From NCBI GenBank assembly GCA_026929865.2, contig CM049398.1:14837001-14901000 (forward strand): a DNA stretch of 64,000 bases, given 5' to 3'. Shown piece after piece: positions 52,195-63,215 of this stretch (position 1 is its first letter; every line of letters starts with the position of its first letter). The notes under the pieces are model-generated. The model was not told the origin of the DNA. It was given only the letters and a program-made list of their open reading frames with translations, and did not search any database. A program made the position numbers and the translations under genes. The stretch comes from Hyperoplus lanceolatus. Lineage: Eukaryota; Chordata; Actinopteri; Uranoscopiformes; Ammodytidae.

Positions 52195-52803
52195 GATAAA
52201 GCGTGTACTGGAGCTGGAAGCCAGGGAACCACTGCACACATTCATTTACGTTGATGAGGCGGGTTTCAATCTGGCCAAAGGTAGAAGGCGTGGAAGAAAT
52301 CGCATTGGACAGAGAGCAACCACTGATGTCCCAGGCCTACACGGAGGGAATGTTACAATGTGTGCAGCCATCTCAGACAATGGCGTCCTCACCCATACCC
52401 CCCGTCTTGGTTCATATAATACACAACATCTGCTGACTTTTTTAGACACTCTTTACAGGGACATAGTCCCTGAGAATGAGAGGGGTGGAGGCCAACTCAA
52501 CAAATATGTTGTTGTGTGGGATAATGTCCGTTTTCACCACTCACATCTGGTCACACAGTGGTTTGCAGCACATGCTGGTTGAATATCTCCCTCCCTACTC
52601 CCCATTCCTTAATCCGATAGAGGAGTTTTTCTCTGCCTGGAGGTGGAAGGTTTATGACCGGCGTCCAGATGCGCAAATGACCCTGCTAGCAGCCATGGAT
52701 GCAGCATGTGATGACATTACAGCAGTCATGCAGAGGGTGGATTCGCCACTCCAGGAGATACTTTCTTCGCTACATTGCAAGGGAGAATATCCGTTGTGAT
52801 GTA
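51394..52803 (+). pseudogene. Tc1/mariner-like (IS630-type) transposase gene, three exons, broken
   Basis: DDE transposase of a family common in fish genomes. Exon 1 (51394-51635) has an Arg/Gly-rich start then the helix-turn-helix segment VNHGLTMAEAGRRVQPNVGR; donor AG|GTATGT. Exon 2 (51723-51997) runs from IERQPRRGGRGPLFTP to near QYVQ; donor CAG|GTAAAA. Exon 3 (from 52202) begins RVLELEA and holds the first catalytic Asp in FIYVDEAGFNL and the second in VVVWDNVRFHHSH, then PPYSPFLNPIEEFFSAWRWK with the catalytic Glu. Damage: an in-frame stop at 51490, a frameshift near 51973, and a frameshift near 52572 where about 8 bp present in the inverted copy are missing. A (CT)n tract forms the second acceptor region. 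Splice sites are inferred from consensus and family alignment from memory. Confidence 0.78.
52161..52192 (+). repeat. (TC)n tract at the intron 2 acceptor of the transposase gene
   Basis: About 16 TC units ending just before CTGATAAAG, the inferred 3' splice site. Confidence 0.9.
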
Positions 52804-52886
52804 GATGAAAATATGTGGCCAGACAGACAGGAATATCTGGATGTGCAAGAAGAAGGGGTTTTTTTTTTCTTTGGGGGGGGAGGGTG

Positions 52887-53065
52887 TATGACCGGCGTCC
52901 ACATGTGCAAATGACCCTGCTAGCAGCCATGGATGCATGTGATGACATTACAGCAGAGTCATATATGGGTGTGTTTCGCCACTTCAGGAGATACTTTCAT
53001 CACTGCATTGCAAGGGGAACATCCGTCTAGATAAATATGTGCCAACAGACAAATCTATGTCCAGA
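52887..53065 (+). repeat. Tandem partial duplication of the transposase 3' end
   Basis: TATGACCGGCGTCCACATG onward repeats, with differences, the segment starting at 52653, offset by 234 bp. A T-run and G-run separate the copies. The second copy is a fragment. Confidence 0.8.
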
Positions 53066-53156
53066 AGGGTGATTTACCTATATATGTTCAGTTACAATAT
53101 GTCCTGTTATATTGTACAAATTTGTGCACAGCTCTACCAAAAGGGTGTTTTTTTTA

Positions 53157-54449
53157 CAGTTTTTCTCTGTCGCTTTGGTGCTTTTCTCACATCACTATTA
53201 ACATTTGCACAGCAGTTAGTGCATTTCTCAAAACAATTAGTGCAAACTGCAAAACCTAGTGGATAACCTGCAAAAGTACGTCACTTGCTCAAAATGGATA
53301 GTCTATTCCTCAAAAGCAAGTATTCATGTCAATGAAACTGCCGGTGTCATCAAAATGAGAAGTCTTTACACCATCTTTATGAACAAGATGGTCAAATGGC
53401 TTTGTCATGTTTTCAGTATGACAGTTTATTCTCTCAGTGTTTTCCAATGCAAAAAAAAGATCAGAACTCGGTGACACTACCTGAAAATGCTCAAGACAGT
53501 ACTATACACTACTTGTACAGCCATTTGAAAACTACAGTAAAGTTACACATTGCTGTAGTTAGGGGAGTAAGTGAGTACAAGACACTGAATACGTATGTTT
53601 CACATTTTTACTGTATATGCTCTTTGCAATTCTACTGCATTGTGCAAAAGAAAAATACACTTCAGTCACTTATTTAGAACAAACATAAAAAAACACCATT
53701 TTGGTAGAGCTGTGCACAAATTTGTACAATATAACAGGACATATTGTAACTGAACATATATAGGTAAATCATTCTGGCACATCCAGACGTTCCTGTCTGT
53801 CTGGCCACATATTTTCATCTACAACGGATATTCTCCCTTGCAATGCAGTGAGGAAAGTATCTCCTGGAGTGGCGAATCCACCCTCTATATGACTCTGCTG
53901 TAATGTCATCACATGCTGCATCCATGGCTGCTAGCAGGGTCATTTGCACATGTGGACGCCGGTCATACACCTTCCACCTCCAGGCAGAGAAAAACTCCTC
54001 TATCGGATTAAGGAATGGGGAGTAGGGAGGGAGATATTCAACCAGCATTCTGTCATGTGCTGCAAACCACTGTGTGATCAGATGTGAGTGGTGAAAACGG
54101 ACATTATCCCACACAACAACATATTTGATAACTAGTTCAACAATTTTGTATGTAACGACTCAAGCAATGAAATGAAGACTATTAGTTTTATTGGGAACGA
54201 CTATTCAGCATCCATAAGTATAGTTCATTTTGACTGACATGACATAAGCAAATGACAATGTTATAAAACAGCAGAGAATTGTATGAAAGCAACTGATACA
54301 TGTCCAAACGCATTTGCAATTTGTTCAGAGGAAGGAGAAATTGCTACTATGATGTGCTCAAATGACTAAATGTTGCGGAGGTTGAACTAATAGTTATGAG
54401 AATTTTCATTCTGATCTGAGAAAAGCACCAAAGCGACTGAGAAAAACTG
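53157..54449 (-). mobile_element. Internally deleted Tc1/mariner-like copy (M) inserted inside copy P
   Basis: 1,293 bp in minus orientation, flanked by TA (53155-53156, 54450-54451). Read on the minus strand: 5' end and ~325 bp matching 50819-51140 with few differences, a join that removes the first two exons and half of exon 3, then the transposase C-terminal part (54114 to 53815: WDNVRFHHSH, PPYSPFLNPIEEFFSAWRWK), and the 3' terminal region matching 54452-54981. Here the Asp-to-Glu stretch is unbroken, with 35 residues between them by my count. Its target TA lies at the same place in P as a TA in its own 3' region. Confidence 0.82.
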
Positions 54450-55172
54450 TATGTTTGTTCTAAATAAGTGACGGAAGTGTATTTCTTTTTGCACAATGCT
54501 GTAGAATTGCAAAGAGCATACAGTATACAGTAAAAATGTGAAACATACATATTCAGTGTCTTGTACTCACTTACTCTAACTACAGCAATGTGTAACTTTA
54601 CTGTAGTTTTCAAATGGCTGTACAAGTAGTGTATAGTGCTGTCTTGAGCATTTTCAGGTAGTGTCACTGAGTTCTGACCTTTGTTTTGCATTGGAAAACA
54701 CTGAGAGAATAAACTGTCATAATGAAAACATGACAAAGCCATTTGACTATCTTGTTCAAAACGATGGGGTCAAAACTTCTCATTTTGATGACACTGGCAG
54801 TTTCATTGACATGCATACTTGCTTTTGAGGAATAGACTATCCATTTTGAGCAAGTGACATACTTTTGCAGGTTATTCACTAGATTTTGCAGTTTGCACTA
54901 ATTGTTTTGAGAAATGCACTAACTGCTGTGCAAATGTTAATAGTGATGTGAGAAAAGCACCAAAGCGACAGAGAAAAACTGTAAATAAATAATGTCAAAG
55001 TTGAGTACTCAAAACGCATGGAGTCCACCCGAGTGGACATATGTAAAACTCTCTGAAAAATGTGTGTTTAAAAAAAATGAAGTTATATTTTTTCTTTTCA
55101 TGCCTAAAGAAGTATAAAATCACTTGAGAAAAAAATCCAGACTAAGGATATCATAATTCATGCAAGGGTTAA

Positions 55173-55330
55173 TGTTAGTATTGTTTAGCATCTATTTTTG
55201 GTTTTTGGTCTGTCTGTGTTGTATAATGGTGTCTTGTAAGCCCTTGTGGGCGGGGAATGCTAATGCATGACACACTAATACAATATTCAAATCTTTCAAA
55301 TCATATACAGAAGTTCACATGGGAAGTATA
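55173..55330 (+). mobile_element. 3' tail of the same I/Nimb-like LINE, separated by insertion
   Basis: Directly after the right TTAA of the inserted element comes noncoding sequence with CTTGTAAGCCCTTGTGGGCG and GAATGCTAATGCATGACACA, which looks like the 3' UTR and tail of this LINE type. The exact end is uncertain. Confidence 0.6.
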
Positions 55331-56174
55331 GACCAATATGTGATTGTATTTTGAGTTCTTTCAGTACATTTCTTATTCGATAAATAGGAAATCTCTTAAC
55401 AATTCTCATACAGGCACAAATGTAATGCGGGTGTAACACAGCAAGGAGATGACTTTTCTGGTGAAGTCTGGCTGAGTAAGAATTCAGTATTGTTCAAACT
55501 GCAGAAAGGTTGAAGACAAAAGGCTGTTGTCTTGTGTGGCACGTCGTTATATTCAACAAACAAAGGCGGAATAGCCCGGGGAGAAACTGATAGTGGTCAT
55601 TGACACTGTGACATGCAACTTTTCATGAAAAATTTACTTAAAAAGGAAAATAATTAAAACATGATGTAAGACAAAACCCAAAGCAGGAAACAGAAAGATG
55701 AAGTAGTATGTGATAGAACCAGGGTGACAGAGAGGGAGGGGTAGACACATGGGTCTTTCATCCGGCCCACAATGCCAGCCTTTCATGTGTGGAATTTGGC
55801 CATCATTAATAATACATACAGTTCTATCCAGCTCAGTAGCACTTGACTGCTGGGGGTTAAAGTTTGGGGTTGAGAGTCACAGTCACCATCACCATCACAG
55901 AGAAGAGTCTGACATTCTCACTTCCTCGCTGAAGCTGATTGGGGGGGGGGGGGTTCACCATAATGAGGAAAAGGCTGTAAGCAAGTGTGCTTGAACAGTT
56001 GCGCAAAGTCCTCAGACAGATGTGAATAGTCTTGTCATAACCAGATGCCATTCCGGGGAGCTTGACATCCACGGTTCAGTGTTGTGGCCAAAAGAGAGGC
56101 GACAGAATCCCAGCAACAATATAATTACCGCTGCATGCTTACACAATGGCAGCAATTCATCCATTAAAATAGGT

Positions 56175-56175
<1 letters not shown>
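55331..56175. other. Spacer, nothing recognised
   Basis: No exon or repeat ends recognised. A G13 run lies near 55.94 kb. Confidence 0.6.

Positions 56176-56251
<76 letters not shown>
56176..56251 (+). repeat. (GT)n microsatellite
   Basis: About 38 uninterrupted units. Confidence 0.97.
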
Positions 56252-56254
<3 letters not shown>

Positions 56255-56548
56255 CATCCTCCAACCTCCTCTTAAGACACTTACACAATCTTTGCTAAAT
56301 AGGAATTGGAATTGGGAAGGCTCTGAGGTCCCCTGGGATTTCACAGAAGAACTCGAATAGACACAAATAAATAATACTGACTTCTTGCCTTATAATAGAC
56401 TGCCTACTGTCAGTGCAGGAAGTGCTTGGTTGACGGTTGATATTTAGGACTGGTACACACTAGTACGAAGATATTTTTAATTTGCGTAAAGGATGTCTGC
56501 GCATGCACCAGTGCCTTTAGATTAGAAGTTTGCTAAAAGTTATACCTC

Positions 56549-56760
<212 letters not shown>

Positions 56761-58160
56761 CATTTTTGGCTCTGGCTAGGAAATTACTTAGCTAATAGGA
56801 AACAGACAGTGTACTTCAACGGACATTTCTCTGAGTTCAAATCATTAAACTGTGGAATTCCACAAGAAGTTCCTGGACCACTCTATTTTCTGTATTTACA
56901 AATGAACTACCTTTAACTGTAACAAATCAAAAATAGCGATGTATGCTGATGATTCAACAATATATGTGTCAGAGTCCACAATTGAAATGCTTAATAATGT
57001 CTTGAACAATGAATTGCAGTTAGTATTGGACTGGGTAACACATAACAAACTAGTTCTTAATGTTTCTAAAACAAAAGCCTTGTATTTGGGACAAAACATC
57101 TGTTATCAAATGATCCCAAGTTGAATTTGTACATTAAGGGTATGGCAGTTGAACAAGTTCAAAGACCAAACTTCTTGGCATAATTGTAGACAGTAAATTA
57201 TCCTGGGCTCAACACATTGGTAAGGTGGTAGTTAAAATGGGCAGAGGTCTCTCAGTTATACGGAGATGTTCACATTTTTTACCAAAGAATATAATGGGAA
57301 ATGTCATTAAAACAATTGTCTTAGCTCATCTGGACTATTGCTCAGAGGTTTGGTCAGGAGCTGCCATGTCACATATAAAAATTGCAAATTGCTCAGAATA
57401 AGGCTGCGCTGTTTATTAGGTGTTCCTATAGGAGTAATGTGAAAATAATGCACAACTTTCTATCCTGGTTAAGTGTTAAGAATAGATTTACTGCCTCTTT
57501 GCTTAATTTTACGAGGAAAATTTCAGTGACTAAATTGCCGAGGGTATTGCATAAATGTTTAAGTTTCAGTTTTGATAAACACAATTATAACACCACATGC
57601 GATGGAAGGAAGATTCACACTACCTAAGGTGAAAACAAACAGAGCGAAGAGTACAGTATTATATAGAGCCATGAGTAAATGGAACACCATGCCTGGACAT
57701 ATTATTCAAGAAAATTGCAAAATCGATTCAAACTATTACTTAAAAAACATCTACTAGTCGAGCAGCTCTCTCAGTGGCTAATATCTAACCAATGATGCCA
57801 CTCCCATCAGTATAATCATCATTAATTGTTTCTGTTTATATATGTTTTTGTCTGGTCTGACCATCAGTTATACCTGTCATGTTTATATAAGTTTATCTCT
57901 ATGTTTCTGTGAATAATTTAGGTCCTGTGTTTTGTTATTTTTGTATTATTTTTATTTTATTTAATTTTGACTGTTGTAGAGTTATTCTTATTACTTTTGT
58001 TACCATTTCCGTTATCACTGTTTTGTCATGGTGATCATTATTTAATGTAATTATGCACTGCAGTGTATAGATGCACAGGTGTTGTGTGGACTCCAGGAAG
58101 AATAGCTTTGGCTATGGCCTCAGCTAATGGAGATCCCAATAAAATACAAATACAAATACA
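56761..58160 (+). mobile_element. 5'-truncated, decayed LINE (CR1/Rex1-like)
   Basis: Reverse-transcriptase segments across several frames: [15 protein letters not shown] (56800), catalytic YADDSTIYVSEST (56939), LDWVTHNKLVLNVSKTKAL, then LLGIIVDSKLSWAQHI, LAHLDYCSEVWSGAA, CSYRSNVKIMHNFLSWLSV, KNRFTASLLNFTRK and VLYRAMSKWNTMPG. At least four frame changes. The endonuclease is missing; the left end stops at the GATA array. The right end is AGATCCCAATAAAATACAAA with short tandem ACAAAT units (to about 58160), the usual tail type for this group. Family name from memory only. Confidence 0.8.
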
Positions 58161-58390
58161 TTTTTCTGGTGTTGTACATGATGATGGATGAGTTTGTGAT
58201 TTGTACTGTGACATTTCAAAATGCCTTCTGTGAAAAATGCCAATGGAAACAGAAACACATATTGGTTGCAACATCTGTACTGTTCAACACAGTGTAGATG
58301 TGGAAGAAGGGTCAACATCGACTTTAATCCATATCAATCCATATCCATTTGATGGGTAAATTCACATGGCATAAGATCAGCAGGCATTAA

Positions 58391-60841
58391 AGGTCACATA
58401 TTATGCTAAATACACTTTTTAAATGTGTTCCAACATATCCATGGGTGCACGGTGTGCCTAGAGACTGCCAAAATATAAAAAAAAATAACAATCTCTCCTT
58501 TTCTCACTCTCCCCCTTTCTGAAACCCCCACCCCTCCCCCAATATACTCCGTTCATAATTCTCGCGGTTTATGACGTCATAAACTGCACAGCCACATCCC
58601 CATATTTTCTTTATGTCCATGCTTCCCCCCACATTAGTAACCAGAAATGTCCACCGTGCAGTAGTCTATGATAACCCCACCCCCCCATTTCTTATTGGTC
58701 CACGGCCCCGAGATCCCCTAGAAAATCTATGCCTCGTTTTTAATAACACAATGGATAGGAAGCTACTTGTGGGTTTTTTCAAACAGTGAAACTGAAAGAA
58801 ATGTTTTTATTGGTATTTTTGCCTGACTGGTGTATAGTTATTTAGCTTTGGGACAAGCATTCAGCTTTTGCTCATAAAAACATAATTCTATTATAACAGG
58901 ACAAATGATTGGAACTTAATAGTGTGGAAGTCAACTTTGAAGATATTTTTTTCACTGATTTGTGTGGTATTTTTAGCCGGTAGCTTCCGAGCTAGCTTCG
59001 AGACAAGCGTTCAGCTTTTGCTCATAAAAACATAATTCTATTACCCACACCAGTCTGGAAATGCCTCGTTTTTAACAGGACAAAGGATTGCAACTTAATA
59101 GTGTGGAAGTCAACTTTGAAGATATTTTTTTCACTGATTTTAGTGGTATTTTATCGTCTGAGTCTTATTTTTAGCGTTACCGCCCATGTAGCTTTGGTTG
59201 TAGCACTAAGTTTTGCTCATAACACGCTGTTTATATTCCCCACAGCAGTCTGAAAATGACTCGTTTTTAACATGACAAAGGAGGGGAAGATATTCCTGTA
59301 GAAATCAAACTTTTAAGCTACTGTTTTCACTGGTTTTAATCATGTCAGGTCATGTCAAACTGTTCAAAGTATGGCTTAGCTCCGGCCGGGTAAACACTAG
59401 GTTCGTTCGACCTGTCGCCGTCTTGCTAAGACTTGCGCAATTATGACGCTCGTCTTGCTGAGTGCACAGCATTATGGTTAGACTTTTTGTCCCACTTGCA
59501 CCCGCGGCTGGCTGCGGCTCGGCTGCTTGAGACTTTGAAGTCCCGCGGTATCAAGACAGACACAGACACTGGAGCAAGTCGCTGCAGTTGCTCCCCACGG
59601 GCTGCGGGAGCGAAATGTCTGATGGGAAACGTCTTGCTGACAGGCGGAGCTGTGCGCTAATTGGGAGTTTAAACCCCGTGCCTTTGATGCGTTTCCCCAA
59701 TTGGTTAGGCAAAAGTCTGACATCACCGCTCAAAATTAAATTACGATCCATTCTTTTTGATTTTAATCATTAGGCCGCCACAGTATATGCATTTAAGCAG
59801 AAATGTACTTAATCAGAGTTAAACCTCCACTGATCTGAACCCTTGATATAGAAATAATTTGGATGTGTAACTCTCCTGTATAGATTTATTTAAAAGTGAA
59901 CACAAACTTGAGTCACATAAGATCTTGGTGAAGTGATTTTTATACCATTAAGATTAAATCATAGGCTTATTTCCAGTGATCTAAATGGTCTGGGAATTGT
60001 ATTTTCTAGTGTCGCAAAGCCAGACCAAAACTACAACAAGTAGTTTGTTTGTTACACATCATAATACAGTTCATCATATCCATCTCTACAATAATAATAA
60101 GGGATCTTTTCTTAGACCTTCTTTAACTTTATTTAGGCCGATCATATTCGTTATGTGAAGGGAGAAATACTAAACCTCCTTTATTTGGATTTGTAAATTA
60201 TTCTTTATCACTTAAAAGTAGGTTTTCTAGTAAAGTAACAAGAAAGATAAAGATGTGTGGGGAATGGGGATATTATATCTCGTTTCTTGTTTTGAAAATG
60301 CCCCTCGCTTTTAAAGTGTTTACTCGTCTTTGTGTTGTGTTCTGCTTCTAATCGGTTGTAGCATGTGTGACTCTCCTGCGAATATGTTTCTAATGGGCCT
60401 TCAAAATAAAACTAGAAAACGAACTGCATCCGCAACAAGGACGCTACTTCCGACTCGGAGCTGTCCAGCTTCAGTCAGGCTTTTTCGTCACTCCCCCGAC
60501 TGCACTCGGCTACTCTCGTCTACTTTCCAGACGAGCTGAAAGTGAGGTTGAACGAGCCTCCTGTGTTCGCAGTCACGCAGTGTCTCTCTAGTATCGCGAG
60601 AGCACGGCAGAGACGGTGGGAGAGCCCCATGGACATATAAAGAAAGCCCGGCAGAGAGGTAGGAGGGGCCAGCCAGATCGCACAAATATAGGTCATCCTG
60701 AGACCAGAGGACAATCAGGGTATAGAGGCTTGCTACAATAAATAATCTCAACGGGTTTTTCAGCAAACATCTAAAAAAAATAAGTATTAGGGACTACTTA
60801 GACCATATAAAATTGACAGCAAAGTGAATAATATGTGAGCT
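58391..60841. mobile_element. TTAA-flanked DNA transposon (Kolobok- or piggyBac-type), non-autonomous
   Basis: TTAA at 58387-58390 and 60842-60845. Ends AGGTCACATATTATGC (left) and, as reverse complement, AGCTCACATATTATTC (right), 14 of 16 matching. The 2.45-kb interior has three imperfect repeats around 58.84, 58.99 and 59.19 kb sharing CAGCTTTTGCTCATAA-like sequence, a CpG-rich block at 59.40-59.65 kb and another near 60.42-60.65 kb. No transposase frame was recognised. The ends are convincing but short, so superfamily is open. Confidence 0.6.
58843..59330 (+). repeat. Three imperfect tandem repeats, 150-200 bp each
   Basis: Units start near 58843, 58993 and 59189. They share TTAGCTT..ACAAGC, GCTTTTGCTCATAA and TAGTGTGGAAGTCAACTTTG (first two units), the last unit being most diverged. 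Confidence 0.75.
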
Positions 60842-61460
60842 TTAAGCGACAGGTACTCAGGCTGTACCCAGAGAAAGAGACCATGCCAAGAGGCCTGCTC
60901 CAGTGAGCCATGGTCGATCATGACCTCAGTCACTTAGCTAACTTTAGCAGGGAATCCAGGACAAGTGGATCGGCTTGCAGACACATACACACACTAAGCA
61001 TACACACATGTATTAGCCCAGAGGGGAATCCCAAGCAGAGGAAACAAAAGTTCTGTCCAGACTGCACACAAACAAATGTTCAAACACTGTAGAGCTAAGT
61101 ATTTACAGGAAGTGGGTGTTTTCGCTTAACTGTCAAACTTGCACATTGAAAAACGCTGCTGTAACTTTATTTCGGGATTTTTAAGGAATTTTTGCATCTC
61201 ATTTTAAGCAGTTCTTGTCAGCAACAGCAGTTTCACAGTTGCTCTATATTCCTCTTTAATTGTCCCTAGCTCCTTTTGAAAGCACATTACTTCCACTTTA
61301 TTTTAAACTGCATCCCCGTTTCACTTCTCTCTCTCTGACACTGTCCATTAAAACAGACAAAACCTTGCTCTTGAGTCTGTTTTTGTCCAGACAGACAAAC
61401 CCCCTTTAGACAAGATAGTAACAGGGCACCTGTACAAGGTAATTGTGTGTGAGAGAGTGT

Positions 61461-61465
<5 letters not shown>

Positions 61466-61514
<49 letters not shown>
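61466..61514 (+). repeat. (TG)n microsatellite
   Basis: About 24 units. Confidence 0.97.
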
Positions 61515-61515
<1 letters not shown>

Positions 61516-62165
61516 TGTGAGTTGCCATTTTTCAACTCCCTTAACCCAGACCATTTATCATCCACAGCCATTGCGTCGCCACTAGACTCTCACACTGGCC
61601 CCCTGCTTATAGCCTACACACAGACATCTACAAAAGACACACAAACACGCCAACACACACTGAACCAAACTGATTAATGGGGTGAGGCAGCCAAGCAGTG
61701 CGGGATAATAAGATCTAAACAACGAGGCTGGAGGGGAAGAGAAAAGAGGAGAGGAGAAATAGGATCGGGAGGTGTCTATAGGGGGAGAGAGAGCGACTAA
61801 TCACTGGAGGAGGTTGATGAAAACGGAAGGTATATTTATGGTCAAGAGGGAGAGGTCGCAAGGTGAAATTGGCAACACAAAGTAGGTGTCAGATGTAAAA
61901 TATAGAAATAAAAATGTTCCCGGGTGTTTGTGTCTCCCTTTGATTAACTTTCACTCTGTCTGGATGTGTGCGGGGTTGTGAGTGCGGCAGTTTTAGAGGG
62001 CTAAGTGTTTTGTCAGCTGTTTTCTTCATAGGAGAGAGTGCACTGCACTCCGCTGATGGTCTCCTCTTTCTGCTAATGGATAATGGAGAGTGTGTGTGTG
62101 CATATTATGCAGTGTATGGTTGCATTTTGTGTGGGCTCCTAAATATCGGTGGATGCATGTGTGTG

Positions 62166-62168
<3 letters not shown>

Positions 62169-62219
<51 letters not shown>
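62169..62219 (+). repeat. (TG)n microsatellite
   Basis: About 25 units. Confidence 0.97.
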
Positions 62220-62220
<1 letters not shown>

Positions 62221-62371
62221 ACAATTCAAAGATTGTATGGCTCAGAAAGATAAGAGAGGCAAACCTGATGTTAGATGTCACATAAATAACAAACACGCAA
62301 ACACAATTACCTTTATTGTGTGTCGTATCGTGTACCGTTTTCAAATTTTCTGATTTTTGCAACAGGAACCT

Positions 62372-63215
62372 GGGGCTGTATTCACAAAATATTTTATCTT
62401 AGCGCTAAGAGTACTCCTAAGGAGCACTAAAAGTTCTTAGTAAGGAGTAATTTCTTAAAACCTATTCACAAAGCTGCTAAGACCAACTTTTACTAAGGAA
62501 TGGGAGGGACTCCTAAGCTAAGAATAGAGGGCGGTGTTGACCCTGTTGCTATGGATGACGTCATGTTCATACCTTCTATGCCCACAGTGATTGGCTGAGA
62601 GGGAATGAGTCCCTAAGAGTGAATTTATGATAGAAACACTGTGGGAGATAACCATATTGTGTCGCTGTATTAAAGTAAATAGTTTTTATATAGCCTACAA
62701 TTAATGACAAGTGACACTGATTTCACATGAAACCAAGATACTGCAGGGTTTCCCACACATTCGTTCACAATTAACCTACAATAGCGCCACATAGGCCTAT
62801 TCATTTTAAATTTTACAATGATTTGAATCGGAAAAAATATCCTCGTTGAATAGCTGCAAGCCATGCACTCTCACTGTATTTTTCTCAACGGCGGACTATG
62901 CAGCAATAGTCAGACAGCGACAAACCAGGAAATTCACAATTCAGAAACAACAGCCGGCGAAAAAGTACATGCGGAAGGAAAAAGGCGAGACGCGCAACTA
63001 TACAGTAGCGGATCTGTGGAGAAGCACCTATTTGCAGACCCATGGGGGAAACCATTGAAAGTGGAGCTCCACCGGAAGCCACGCCCCGAACTCATTTCAT
63101 TGGTCAGAATTGTAACCTACTCTGAATTTGTTGTCTTCTTTTTGTTTTACTGCCAGACTTCACCTAGCGGTGAATAATAATACACAGTTTCCACCGGTTA
63201 TGGTGCTAGTACACA
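62372..63215 (+). mobile_element. Left end and body of a Harbinger-like element, right end not identified
   Basis: Starts GGGGCTGTATTCACAAAAT and continues with CTAAGAGTACTCCTAAGGAG and repeated CTAAG/CTTAG motifs, typical of the subterminal region of a common fish Harbinger family. A CRE-like TGACGTCA lies at 62556-62563. A further hAT-like start, GCAGGGTTTCCCACACATTC, appears near 62743. I could not find the matching right end before 64000. Confidence 0.5.

Larger units (their letters stand above)
50819..54981 (+). mobile_element. Tc1/mariner-superfamily element (copy P), interrupted by a related copy
   Basis: Inverted ends CAGTTTTTCTCAGTTGCTTT (left) and, as reverse complement, CAGTTTTTCTCTGTCGCTTT (right), each next to a TA target (50817-50818, 54982-54983). 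Own sequence 50819-53156 plus 54452-54981, about 2.87 kb. It carries a decayed, spliced IS630/Tc1-type transposase gene at 51394 to about 52.8 kb. Between 53157 and 54449 it is interrupted by an inverted, internally deleted copy of itself. Confidence 0.85.
49993..55168. mobile_element. piggyBac-like element (TTAA target), carrying nested insertions
   Basis: TTAA flanks both ends (49989-49992 and 55169-55172). Ends: left CCCTTTCACGCATAGTGG; right, as reverse complement, CCCTTGCATGAATTATG. Both show CCCTTNCA, and both sides carry GTGGAC/GTCCAC motifs nearby (50020-50060 and 55020-55040). The element's own sequence is 49993-50816 and 54984-55168, about 1 kb, without a transposase frame, so it is non-autonomous. 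The rest is a Tc1/mariner-like insertion. Confidence 0.75.
60846..62371. other. Spacer with two GT microsatellites, no gene seen
   Basis: AT-rich, purine-rich stretch at 61.68-61.87 kb. No exon recognised. Open frames through the GT runs are artefacts. Confidence 0.6.

Noticed and set aside
59433-59660. 75-codon frame in the CpG-rich block of the TTAA element
   Set aside because: High GC keeps frames open by chance; no domain and no splice context.
62846-63058. 70-codon plus-strand frame with basic composition inside the Harbinger-like region
   Set aside because: No clear similarity to Harbinger transposase or its Myb-like partner; not supportable.
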